From positions 135,302,854-135,366,853 of the forward strand of contig JAIOJX010000031.1 of NCBI GenBank assembly GCA_022376925.1: a stretch of DNA of 64,000 nt, read 5' to 3'. A program made the position numbers and the translations under genes. Below are positions 31,991 to 41,899 of the stretch, piece after piece; position 1 is the first letter of the stretch, and the number at the start of each line of letters is the position of its first letter. The DNA is from Tragulus kanchil (taxonomy: Eukaryota > Chordata > Mammalia > Artiodactyla > Tragulidae). The notes under the pieces are model-generated. The model was given only the letters and a program-made list of their open reading frames with translations. It did not search any database and was not told where the DNA came from.

Positions 31991-32299
31991 TCACGAGGGC
32001 TCCTCCCTTATGAGGCTCACCTCCAAACACCACCCACTGGGAATCAAGGTTTCCGCGTGTGGACATGAGGGGACACAGGCTTTCAGCCCACGGCAAGCTC
32101 TGACTGTAAACACTCGACAGTGGTGGTTTCTGAGGTGGGAGGCAGAATGGGCTCCACCACCCATCCTGACTCCAGGGTGAAGCTCCTGCAGGTTCATTCT
32201 CTATTGACCAAAAGCCCATGATGAGAATAGCAGGACAATTAAGGAAGGAGGCTGGGCCCTGCTCCGATCAGGAGACCTCCCCAACCACTCATATGCAGA
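31991..32299. other. Unique sequence between LTR fragments
   Basis: No retroviral gene or host exon is recognisable here. Confidence 0.35.
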
Positions 32300-32775
32300 A
32301 AGCCTCCTTGGAGATCAAAGGGGAGCGAGGTTAACTGAAGTCAGGCTACCCAGACAACATTTCTATCTGGCTAGGAGATGCTTGCACACATGGGAGGATC
32401 CTGAGATGTACCCAACAGGCCCTGTGAACCAGGCAAATCAAAATGGTTGGCGCAAGGAAACCCAGGAGAAATGCCCCATCTCAGTGATTTGAATTGCCAT
32501 GCAGGTGCCACCCGGGACTCTCCCTCTGGGTTTATCCACACTGACTGTACTCTTTCCCTCTTAATAAAGACTTGGTAAGCTTCATGACCTTCCATCTTTG
32601 TGGAAGCTCTTTTCTGCAGAGCTGGAGGGCCAGGACCCCTGTCGCGGACCACTGGTCAGTCTAGCTGCTAGGATCCGGCGCACTCTCCCCGTGGCCCAGC
32701 CTGATCTCTGGCTGGGAACTCAAGCCCTGCGCCACGCTGCTGCAAGCCAAGGCCACCCGAGATGAGTTTTGAGTT
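32300..32775 (+). mobile_element. Endogenous retrovirus LTR
   Basis: U3-like GC/AT-mixed text is followed by a polyadenylation signal in 'ctcttaataaagacttgg' and an R/U5-like end, 'gccaaggccacccgagatga'. No TG...CA termini could be fixed, so the boundaries are approximate. Confidence 0.6.
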
Positions 32776-32929
32776 TCATCTAGATGGAAATTGAACCAAG
32801 AAAAGACCTGGTCCATGCAGAATCTCACGAATTACAACTTTCAATTTAGGGCCAAGGGGTTTAGGTGCTCTTCAGAGGTAAACGTGGGGAAGCTCCCCAG
32901 CTTAGAAGCTGTGAGGCTCAGCCATTCAT

Positions 32930-33420
32930 GGTTTCAGCAACCGTCTAAGGAAGGCACACTGTGTGCCAGGTCAGGGTTCGAAACCGACTCCACAGACTGT
33001 AAAGTTTCAGGTTGCAGGCAAGGCTCCCCAGACCCCTTCCACAGTCCCTCCCCTTCCCCACTTCGGCTGCAGTTTCCATGACGATGGTCGGTTCTGACCT
33101 CTGTTGCTAAGGGCAGATAGCAATCTTGGGGGTGAGAGCAGGCCCACCAGTTGATCGGTCTCATTGAGAGCTGGTGGTAGGAGCAGGGGGAGTGAGGCGG
33201 GGTTCAGAAGCTGCTCCAGACTGCCGCACCTCGGGGTGCCTGGGAATGGGGCTGGTGGATGAACAGAAACATGCCCGAGAGGGACTACTGGTTAGAGTGA
33301 TGTATCCACCGCAGTCCCCCGTGATAACAGCCTCCTCCGCCCTCAGAATTCACCAAGTTGCTCAATGAACATCAACCAAGCTCGAGTGCCAGGCCCTGGT
33401 CTCTGGGCAGAGAAAAGAGG
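32930..33420 (+). other. X-box repeat unit G
   Basis: Upstream block 'gtgtgccaggtcagggttcg' (32961), C/T-rich approach, 'ggctgcagtttccatgacg' with the box at 33072-33085, an extra half-site 'gttgctaagg' at about 33101, and a downstream block 'gagtgccaggccctggtctc' near 33385. This is one of the three units with the full block order. Confidence 0.6.
33072..33085 (+). promoter_or_regulatory. X-box-like motif, unit G
   Basis: GTTTCCATGACGAT, with a second half-site GTTGCTAAGG about 30 bp downstream. Confidence 0.5.
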
Positions 33421-33627
33421 TCATCCACATGGGCTGCTGCCCTGGGCTCTCTCCCAGCGGAAGAAGTGTGCATTCACCACCAACACTGGGTTCTTTACTG
33501 AACGAAAATGATGAGTATCTTCCAGGGGCAGGGAGCAAGCCAGAGTCGTGGGAAGTGCCACACAGGTCTCTGCATGGTAAGGGCCACCCTGGTGCAGGGA
33601 GCCACGTGAGGAACGCATGTACCAGCG

Positions 33628-33743
33628 GTTGCTCAGTCACTCAGCCATGTCTGACTCTTGGCGACCCCATGGATGCTAGCCCGACAGGCTCTTCTGTTCC
33701 TGGGATTTCCCAGAAAGAATACTGGAGTGGCTTCCCTTCTCTA
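33628..33743 (-). mobile_element. Bov-tA SINE, truncated
   Basis: Antisense BovA body 'ggttgctcagtcactcagcc' to 'gagtggcttcccttctct'. Confidence 0.85.
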
Positions 33744-33744
33744 G

Positions 33745-34346
33745 AACAGAAGTATGAAACATCAAAGACTGACAAGAGCTACCATGTGACCCAGCAACCT
33801 CAATCCTGGGCAAGCACCTGGAGTAAATCACCACTGGAAATGATACATGCACCCAATGTTCATAGCATCACTGTTCACCACAGCCAAGCCATGGAAACAA
33901 CCTAGATGTCCCTCAACAGATGAATGGATAAAGAAGATGGGGTACATACACACAGTGGAATACTACGCAGCTATAAAAAGGATAACATAATGCCATCTGC
34001 AGCAACATGGGACAGACCTAGAGATTGTCACACAGAGTGAACTCAGACACAGAACAAGAAAATATATGCTTATATTGCTTATATGTGGAATCTAAAAAAG
34101 GGTACAGGTGAACTTATTCACAAAACAGAAGTAGAGTCATGCTTGTAGAAAACAAACTTGTGGTAACCAGTGAGGAGAGGGGTGGAGGGATAACTTGGGA
34201 GATTAGGACTGTCATATACACACCACCATAGATAAAGCAGATGACTAAGAAAGACCCGCTGTGGCGCACAGGAACTCTGCTCCACACTCTGTAACGGCAT
34301 ATATGGGAAAAGACCTAAAAAAGAGTGGATACATGGATGAAAAGGT
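33745..34346 (+). mobile_element. L1 ORF2 end and 3' UTR
   Basis: 'ccatgtgacccagcaacctc', 'cctcaacagatgaatggata', 'ggaatactacgcagctataa' and 'tgcttatatgtggaatctaa' in L1 order. Continues after a SINE at 34553-34655, ending in poly-A. Confidence 0.85.
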
Positions 34347-34552
34347 GAAAGCATTAGTCACTCAGTCATGTCCCTTTGCAATCGCATGGACTGTAGACCA
34401 CCAGGCTCCTCTGTCCATGGAATTCTCCGGGCAAGAACACTGGAGTGGGTTGCCATTCCCTTCTCCAGGGGATCTTCCTGACCCAGGGATCAAACCTGGG
34501 TCTTCTGCATTGCAGACAGATCCTTTACCATCTGAGCCACCAGGGAAGTCCA
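34347..34552 (-). mobile_element. Bov-tA SINE inside L1
   Basis: 'gtcactcagtcatgtccctt' to 'ctgagccaccagggaagtcc'; young-looking, full length. Confidence 0.92.
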
Positions 34553-34724
34553 GATATATGTATATGTATGACTGATTCATTTTGCCACATACCTGAAACT
34601 GACACAGCACTATAAATCAACTCTATTCCAATACAAATTAAAAAAAAAAAAAAAAGGTTCTCGAGCTCTCTGACGGGAAGAACTGTTTTAGATACATGCT
34701 AAGGTCCTGGAGCAAACTATTGGT

Positions 34725-35062
34725 AATCACTGGGACAGCAAGGAGATCAAACCAGGCAATCCTAAAGGGAACCAACCCTGCCTATTCATTGGAAGGACTG
34801 ATGCTGAAGCTGAAGCTCCAATACTCTGGCCATGTGATGCCAAGAGCTGACTCACTGGAAAAGACCCTGATGCTGGGAAAGATTGAGGGCAGAAAGAGAA
34901 GGGGGTGACAGACAATGAGATGGTTGGATGGTATCACTGAGTCAATAGACATGAGTTTGAGCAAGCTCTGGGAGATGGTGAAGGACAGGGAAGACTAATG
35001 TGCTGCAGTCCACGGGGTTGCAAAAAGCTGACATAACTGAGTGACAGAACAACAAAAGACAG
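34725..35062 (+). mobile_element. BovB 3' end, sense
   Basis: 'tcactgggacagcaaggaga', 'ggccatgtgatgccaagagc', 'gatggttggatggtatcact', ending 'ctgagtgacagaacaacaa'. Confidence 0.88.
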
Positions 35063-35074
35063 TGGTAACAATTG

Positions 35075-35260
35075 AGCAGAAAGCTGAGTGAAGGGGAAGG
35101 AAACATGGAACTCTTTAAACAAGAGCAGAGCGATCTAGGGAGAGGGAACGCTAAGTGCCACAGCCCTGAGGCAGGAACCTGCAAGACCCCTGTGGGGAAC
35201 TTCATGGCAGCTGGCTACCGGCCCAGAGTGTCAGGAGGTCATGTACATGTGGCAGTCATC
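35075..35260 (+). mobile_element. L2 fragment
   Basis: 'gagagggaacgctaagtgcc' and 'agccctgaggcaggaacc' resemble the L2 3' region. Confidence 0.5.
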
Positions 35261-35299
35261 TTACACAAAGCCTCAGGAGACGCTGGACTTCTTTTCTCT

Positions 35300-35446
35300 T
35301 CTTTTTTTAAACCAAATTTCTTTATTTGGCCGTGCCAGATCCTCGTTGCAGCATGTAGGATGTAGTTCCCCGACCAGGGATTGAACCCACGTCCCCTGCA
35401 TTGGGAGCATGGAGTCTTAGCCATGGGACCCCCAGGGAAGTCCCAC
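35300..35446 (-). mobile_element. CHR-type SINE (short), antisense
   Basis: 'ggccgtgccagatcctcgtt' to 'acccccagggaagtccc'. Confidence 0.88.
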
Positions 35447-35797
35447 TGGGCTTTCTTAATAAGTGATTACTAGGGATCCTAATTGAGTTCCTGCTAAGAG
35501 TCAGGCCCCCAAACAGATAAGCTCCCTGTGGTCGTGCAGTCCAGGGCTATTAGGAGATTAGGCATATTAATCCAATCATCAAAAGATAAACGCCTTTCAC
35601 GAACATCAAAAACACATTCGGTGCCTTCTCCCTGCGTGTGCCCTCCATCATGGCTGAGTGTCCCTGGACAAATGAGACAGGCATGGGTGACAGGAGGGTG
35701 AGGGGAGCAGACACAGTGACACTCTTTTGGGCGGGGCGGTGTGGCCATCTCTCTAGCCAGAGGAGGCAATGGCTCCAGAGCAGCGACTGAATGGTAT
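35447..35797. other. L2-like and unique sequence
   Basis: The first 100 bp ('ttgagttcctgctaagagtc') are faint L2; the rest is unrecognised. Confidence 0.3.
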
Positions 35798-35940
35798 GGG
35801 TGGCGGTTTAGACTTTTTGGCGACCCCACGGACTGTAGCCCTCAGGCTCCTTTGTTTGGGGGATTTTACAGGCCAGAATACTGGAGTGATTCCCAATCCC
35901 TCCTCCAGGGATCTTCCCGACCCAGGGCTCAAACCCGAGT
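35798..35940 (-). mobile_element. BovA-derived SINE remnant
   Basis: 'ggcgaccccacggactgtag' to 'gacccagggctcaaacccg'; diverged. Confidence 0.75.
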
Positions 35941-35999
35941 GACCTGCACCTCCTAACCCCAAGCTCCCAATCCCTCCATCTCTCCAACCCCTCCCCCTT

Positions 36000-36169
36000 G
36001 TCAATGACAGGTCCAGTCTCCATGTCTATGTTTCTGTAAATAACGGCATTTGTACCATAGTTTAGATTCCAGGTGTGACATCACGTGGCATTTGTCTTTC
36101 TGTCTGACTCAGTGCAATCATCTCTAGGTCAACCTGGGGAGCTGCAAACGGCAATTTTCATTCTAGTTT
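36000..36169 (-). mobile_element. L1 3' UTR fragment, antisense
   Basis: 'ttagattccaggtgtgacat' and 'gactcagtgcaatcatctct'; resumes as 'tatggctgcgttgtattcta' at 36490-36545 after a SINE. Confidence 0.65.
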
Positions 36170-36489
36170 TTTAAAATTTTATTTATTTATTTATTTATTT
36201 TCGGCTATTCTGGGTATTCCCTGCTGTCGCAGGCTCTTCTCTAGTTGCAGGGAGTGGGGGCTCCTCTCTTGTTGAGGTGAGCAGACTTCTTGTGGCGGTG
36301 ACCTTTCTTGTTGCAGAACTCAGGCTCTAGGGCACACAGGCTTCAGTAGTGGTGGCACATGGGCTCCACAGTTGTGGCTCATGGGCTTACATGCTTCTCA
36401 GCATGTGGGATCCTCCTGGATCAGGGATCGAACCCGTGTCTCCTACACTGGCAGGCAAACTCTTCACCACTGAGGTACCAGGGAAGCCC
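36170..36489 (-). mobile_element. CHR-2-type SINE, antisense
   Basis: (TTTA)n tail complement, 'ttctctagttgcagggagtg', head complement 'ctgaggtaccagggaagccc'. Confidence 0.92.
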
Positions 36490-36892
36490 CTATTTCGTTC
36501 TTTTTTATGGCTGCGTTGTATTCTATTGCGTGTTTGTGAACATGTACATACATCTCATCTAGAAGTGGCAGAGCTTGACGGACACCACCTGGCCTCCAGG
36601 GCCCAGGCCTGTCACCCTGTAAGGATGCTCCTCACAACCAGGCTCCAGCCCAGGACTAGAAAGCCGTGTTTGCAGTGCCTGCACATGAGTGGGCACAGAG
36701 TCCACTGTTAAAGACTGTGTCCTAAGATGATGAGGTGGTTTCTTCTCCAAAGAAAGCAACTGGGTTGTGTGTTTAGTGGGGAGAAATACCTGACATTGAA
36801 GGAAATATAAACTCTGATAAGCAGAACCTACATTTTTAGAGAATGTTCTCCAAAGTCATCCCATAACCAAGCTTTGTCAAATTCTAGTTTCT

Positions 36893-37235
36893 TGGAAAAG
36901 AGTCCTGAGAGTCCCTTGGACTGCAGGAGATCAGACCAGTCAGTCCCAAAGGAAATCAACCCTGAATATTCACTGGAGGGACTGATGCTGAAGCTGAAGC
37001 TCTAATCCTTTGGCCACCTGATGCAAAGCCGACCCACTGGAAAAGACCCTGATTCTGGGAAAGACTGAGAGCAGGAGGAGAAGACAGAGGAGGAGATGGT
37101 TGGATGGCATCACTGACTCGATGGACATGAATTTGAACAACTTCTGGGAGATAGTGAAGGGCGGGGGACCCTGGCGTGCTGCAGTCCACGGGGTCGCAAA
37201 AAGTAGGACATGACTTGGCAACTGAACAACAACGA
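36893..37235 (+). mobile_element. BovB 3' end, sense
   Basis: 'tggaaaagagtcctgagagt' to 'gacttggcaactgaacaaca'. Copy at 37995-38334. Confidence 0.88.
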
Positions 37236-37423
37236 AGTTTATCAAATGCTGGGTCATGTGTTTGATGCTGTGCTTTCATTATTCTACAAGGTAGGATTGA
37301 TTAACACTCTGACTTTACAAATAAGACATTCAACTACGAGAGGCTCAGAGAGGTGGGAATACCCGCCAAGGACTTACTTTTTTAATATTCATGTTTTTAA
37401 TTGTGGAAAATGCATATATAGGA

Positions 37424-37560
37424 CTTCTATGGTGGTCCAGGGGTTAAGACACAGTGCTCCAAGTTCAAGGAGGCTGGGTTTGATCCCTGATCAGAGAACT
37501 AGATCATGCATGCAGCAACAAAAGCCTAAGATCCCGTGTGTCACAACTAAAATTGCAGCA
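37424..37560 (+). mobile_element. CHR-type SINE
   Basis: 'ggacttctatggtggtccag', 'gatcagagaactagatcatg'. Its tail is lost at the doublet junction; the complete copy is 38522-38695. Confidence 0.85.
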
Positions 37561-37994
37561 CCAAGTACCCTTTGAGGTACCAGGGAAGCCCCTATTTCGT
37601 TCTTTTTTATGGCTGCGTTGTATTCTATTGCGTGTTTGTGAACATGTACATACATCTCATCTAGAAGTGGCAGAGCTTGACGGACACCACCTGGCCTCCA
37701 GGGCCCAGGCCTGTCACCCTGTAAGGATGCTCCTCACAACCAGGCTCCAGCCCAGGACTAGAAAGCCGTGTTTGCAGTGCCTGCACATGAGTGGGCACAG
37801 AGTCCACTGTTAAAGACTGTGTCCTAAGATGATGAGGTGGTTTCTTCTCCAAAGAAAGCAACTGGGTTGTGTGTTTAGTGGGGAGAAATACCTGACATTG
37901 AAGGAAATATAAACTCTGATAAGCAGAACCTACATTTTTAGAGAATGTTCTCCAAAGTCATCCCATAACCAAGCTTTGTCAAATTCTAGTTTCT

Positions 37995-38334
37995 TGGAAA
38001 AGAGTCCTGAGAGTCCCTTGGACTGCAGGAGATCAGACCAGTCAGTCCCAAAGGAAATCAACCCTGAATATTCACTGGAGGGACTGATGCTGAAGCTGAA
38101 GCTCTAATCCTTTGGCCACCTGATGCAAAGCCGACCCACTGGAAAAGACCCTGATTCTGGGAAAGACTGAGAGCAGGAAGAGAAGGAGGAGACAGAGATG
38201 GTTAGATGGCATCACTGATTCAATGGACATGAATTTGAACAACTTCTGGGAGATAGTGAAGGCGGGGGACCCTGGCGTGCTGCAGTCCACGGGGTCGCAA
38301 AAAGTAGGACATGACTTGGCAACTGAACAACAAC
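37995..38334 (+). mobile_element. BovB 3' end, second copy
   Basis: Doublet 11 counterpart with a handful of substitutions. Confidence 0.88.
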
Positions 38335-38521
38335 GAAGTTTATCAAATGCTGGGTCATGTGTTTGATGCTGTGCTTTCATTATTCTACAAGGTAGGATTG
38401 ATTAACACTCTGACTTTACAAATAAGACATTCAACTACGAGAGGCTCAGAGAGGTGGGAATACCCGCCAAGGACTTACTTTTTTAATATTCATGTTTTTA
38501 ATTGTGGAAAATGCATATATA

Positions 38522-38695
38522 GGACTTCTATGGTGGTCCAGGGGTTAAGACACAGTGCTCCAAGTTCAAGGAGGCTGGGTTTGATCCCTGATCAGAGAAC
38601 TAGATCATGCATGCAGCAACAAAAGCCTAAGATCCCGTGTGTCACAACTAAAATCCCGTGCAGCCAAGTAAATAATAATGCACTAAAAAATACAT
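38522..38695 (+). mobile_element. CHR-type SINE, complete copy
   Basis: Adds the true 3' end 'cccgtgcagccaagtaaata'. Confidence 0.85.
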
Positions 38696-38705
38696 TAAAT
38701 AGAAA

Positions 38706-38995
38706 GGGCTTCCCTGGTAGCTCAGTGGTAAAGAGTTCACCTGCCAATGCAGGAGACACAGGTTCAATCCCTGATCCTGTTAGATCCCACATGCTGAGGA
38801 GCAACTAAGCCCGTGAGCCACAACTATTGAATCCTGTGTGCTCTAGAGCCTGTGTTCCACAACAAGAGAAGTCACCCCAACAAGAAGCCTGCTCACCTCA
38901 GCAAGAGAGTAGTCCTCACTCCCTGCAACTAGAGAAGAGCCTACAGAAGCAGTGAAAACCCAGAATAACCAAAAATAAATAAAGAAAATAAAATA
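38706..38995 (+). mobile_element. CHR-2-type SINE, first of three
   Basis: 'gggcttccctggtagctcag' to 'aaaataaataaagaaaata'. It lacks the 'tctcggagctgcaactctgg' block that the next two contain. Confidence 0.92.
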
Positions 38996-39560
38996 AAAAG
39001 GAGGGAAGGGGCTTCCCTGGTAGCTCAGTGGTAAAGAGTTCACCTGCCAATGCAGGAGACATGGGTTCGATCCCTGATCTGGGAAGATCCCACAGGCTGC
39101 GGAGCAACTAAGCCCGTGAGCCATAACTATGGAGCCTGTGCTCTAGAGTCTCGGAGCTGCAACTCTGGAGCCCATGTGCCGCAACTACTGAAGCTCATGT
39201 GGCCTCTAGAGCCTGTGTTCCACAACAAGAGAAGTCACCCCAACAAGAAGCCTGCTCACCTCAGCAAGAGAGTAGTCCTCACTCCCTGCAACTAGAGAAG
39301 AGCCTACAGAAGCAGTGAAAACCCAGAATAACCAAAAATAAATAAAGAAAATAAAATAAAAAGGAGGGAAGGGGCTTCCCTGGTAGCTCAGTGGTAAAGA
39401 GTTCGCCTGCCAATGCAGGAGACATGGGTTCGATCCCTGATCTGGGAAGATCCCACAGGCTGCGGAGCAACTAAGCCCGTGAGCCATAACTATGGAGCCT
39501 GTGCTCTAGAGTCTCGGAGCTGCAACTCTGGAGCCCATGTGCCGCAACTACTGAAGCTCA
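38841..39560 (+). repeat. Tandem duplication 12, offset 363
   Basis: Bases 38841-39203 recur at 39204-39560, joining SINE halves so that three SINE heads sit in a row with the same unusual tail ('aaataaagaaaataaaataa'). The breakpoints lie inside homologous SINE text, so unequal exchange between SINEs is a plausible biological cause, unlike the 1.1-kb doublets. Confidence 0.88.
39009..39358 (+). mobile_element. CHR-2-type SINE, second of three
   Basis: Full-length, with the same tail as its neighbours. Confidence 0.9.
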
Positions 39561-39712
39561 TGTGCCCTAGAGCCCGAGTTCCACAGCAAGAGAAGTCACC
39601 GCAACAAGAAGCCTGCTCACCTCAACTAGAGAGTAGCCTCCACTTGCTGCAACTAGAGAAGAGCCTGTGGCAGCAGTAAAAACACAGAATAGCCAAAATA
39701 AATAAATACAAT
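39372..39712 (+). mobile_element. CHR-2-type SINE, third of three
   Basis: The 3' half differs from the other two ('cccgagttccacagcaagag'), so this is probably the ancestral 3' end. Confidence 0.9.
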
Positions 39713-39719
39713 TAAAACA

Positions 39720-40252
39720 AACACATGAAGAAAGGAAAATGCACATGATGTGGACACTGCCACCTTGACCACTTCAGTAAGTGTCCACCGCGGTGCCATC
39801 CGTCCACTCACACGGTGGCAACCACCACCACCATCTGCCCATGGAACACTGCTCCTCCTCCCTGACGGGAGCTCTGTCCCCTTGACACAATGAATCCCAC
39901 CCTCTTTCTCCAGCCTGGCCCTCACCATTCCACTTTCTGTCTCAATGGATCTGACAACTCTAGGCACATCGTGTAATGGTGATCATGCAGTATTTGCCCC
40001 TTGTGATGGGCTTGTTTCACTGAGCCTAATGTCCTCAAGGCTCACCTCTGTTGTAGCCTGAGTTTCTTTCCTTTGGGGGGCTGAATCAATAATCCATTGC
40101 ATTATATACCATGCTGTGTGTATCTACCCAACGGCTGATGGACACAGGGTGGCCAACACCTTTTGGATACTGTTAAGTGCACAGATATCAGAGCCCCTGC
40201 CTTCAGTTCTCTTGGGTGCATACATTCAGAGATGGACCAGCCAATACTATGT
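39720..40252 (-). mobile_element. Old L1 3' region, antisense
   Basis: 'ctttctgtctcaatggatct', 'ctgacaactctaggcacatc' and 'cctaatgtcctcaaggctca'. Continues at 40462-40600 ('actgttttccacagcagcta') after a Bov-tA insertion. Confidence 0.75.
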
Positions 40253-40461
40253 GGCTTCCCTAATGGCTCAGCGGGTAAGGAATCCACCTATAATGCAAGA
40301 GACACAGGAGACAAGGCTTCAATCCCTGGGTCAAGAAGATCCTCTGGAGGAGGAAATGGCAACCTATTCCAGGATTCTTGTCTGAAAAGTCCCATAGACA
40401 GAGGAGCTCAGTGGGCTACAGTCCATGGGGTTGCAAAGAGTCAGATCTGGCTGAGCACACA
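40253..40461 (+). mobile_element. Bov-tA SINE inside L1
   Basis: 'ggcttccctaatggctcagc' to 'gatctggctgagcacac'. Confidence 0.92.
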
Positions 40462-40599
40462 AATGCACAGGGTCGTTCTGTGTTGAATTTTTTCAGGACC
40501 CTCTACACTGTTTTCCACAGCAGCTACATCATTTTATATTCCCTTGGGCAGTGCTCAAGAGAAGAACACACATTTTTATTTGTTCCTAGATAATGAACG

Positions 40600-41100
40600 T
40601 GAAGCTACAGGATTCTAGGCTGGGGTTTCAAACATACTCTTGGCCTGATACAAGATTCCAGAATATTCCACCCTCTGAGGTCTGCTCTGATTATCAGTTA
40701 CCTGCACTTCTTCCTCTTAGCTGTAGTTTCCATGACAACAGATTGAGTTGGCCTGGGTTGCTAAGGTACCAAAGAGCCCTGAGGAGGAAGCAGGCGGATG
40801 GGACGGCTGTGCAACCAGACTAAGCGAGGGATGGGGAGGCCTGGGAGGCTCTGAGCCTGCAGGCACCCCTCCATCATGGTGTCCCCGCCCCACATCTCTG
40901 TGCAAGGGTAAGAATGCGGCCCTGAGACCCACAGAGTCTAGAAAGCCCCACATTCTCACACTGACTCTGGTCGGTGACATAAACACGGAGTGTCCTCGCT
41001 ATATTTTCATCTGTTCTTCCATTTAGTCATTCAACACAGATTTACTGGGTGTCCTCTCTGGTCAGTCAATACACCTGAGATGATGCTGGAGGACAGCAGG
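40600..41100 (+). other. X-box repeat unit H
   Basis: Upstream block 'gattctaggctggggtttca' (40611), box at 40726-40739 preceded by 'cttagctgta', half-site 'gttgctaagg' at 40759, and downstream block 'tcattcaacacagatttact' at 41028. Block order and spacing match units G and I closely. Confidence 0.6.
40726..40739 (+). promoter_or_regulatory. X-box-like motif, unit H
   Basis: GTTTCCATGACAAC; both outer half-site ends kept, one central substitution. Confidence 0.55.
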
Positions 41101-41875
41101 CAAGGCCATTTGGCAAAATATGGTCGCAGGAGCTCAGGACAGGCTACCCCCAATCATGCGATTTTGGTGTTTTGGTCATTGAGCTGCAGGCACTTGAAAA
41201 CAGCTAATGTAGGGACAGGCTTTCTCCAAACTCCATTATCTGCTTAAAGACAGGCCTTTCTAGAGAGAACCCACTTGTTACAAGTCCCCTCCACGGGGTT
41301 TCATCAACCAGGAAAGACTGTTTCCTGTCTCGGAGAGGAGACTCGAAGCAGACCTCACACCCAGATGAACCTCATCAGAGTCTGTCTGTCATATTGCTTG
41401 TCCGTTCCTGTGCAGGGACTTCCCTGGTGGCTCAGCGGAAAAAACCCGCTTGCCAATTCAGGAGACACAGGAGCCTCAAGTTCCATCCCTGGGTCAGGAA
41501 GACCCCCTGGAGAAGGAAATGGCTACCTACTCCAGTATTCTTGCCTGGAGAATCCCATGGACAGAGGAGCCTGGCAGGCTACAGCCCACGGGGTTGCAAG
41601 AGTAGGACACAACTGAGAAACTACACAACAGCATTGTTATTCTGAGGACCCTTCATCTCTCCTGAAAACCATTCCATCATCCAGGCCCCACTCCCCCTAT
41701 TAAGATCGTATTTAAACTTAAATTCCAGGCCACCTCAGGAAGCCATTCATTTTCCCCTGGGTCTCTCCCATGGTAATAAACTTCTGTTTTCTCTGTCGTT
41801 AATCTTTTATTACAGGGGTCTCAGCCAAGAATTCAGAGGGTAGAGAGAAAATTATTTTTTCCTCCCCTATATTAT
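41100..41875 (+). mobile_element. Endogenous retrovirus LTR split by a SINE
   Basis: 'ccattatctgcttaaagaca', 'tcaaccaggaaagactgttt', 'cctctcccatggtaataaac'-type polyadenylation region, then 'ttttattacaggggtctcag'. A Bov-tA copy interrupts it at 41415-41628. Only LTR sequence, no viral gene. Family not named with certainty. Confidence 0.55.
41415..41628 (+). mobile_element. Bov-tA SINE
   Basis: 'gggacttccctggtggctca' to 'gacacaactgagaaactaca'. Copy at 42487-42697. Confidence 0.92.
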
Positions 41876-41899
41876 GTTCTTCCTGTAGAGATCAGGGTC

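Larger units (their letters stand above)
36472..38655 (+). repeat. Head-to-tail doublet 11, offset 1102 to 1101
   Basis: Copies 36472-37573 and 37574-38655. The end of copy 1 ('aaaattgcagcaccaagtacc') is a degraded 'aaaatcccgtgcagccaagt'. The BovB part shows several substitutions and a rearranged GAGGA run between copies, more difference than in the other doublets. Confidence 0.88.
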
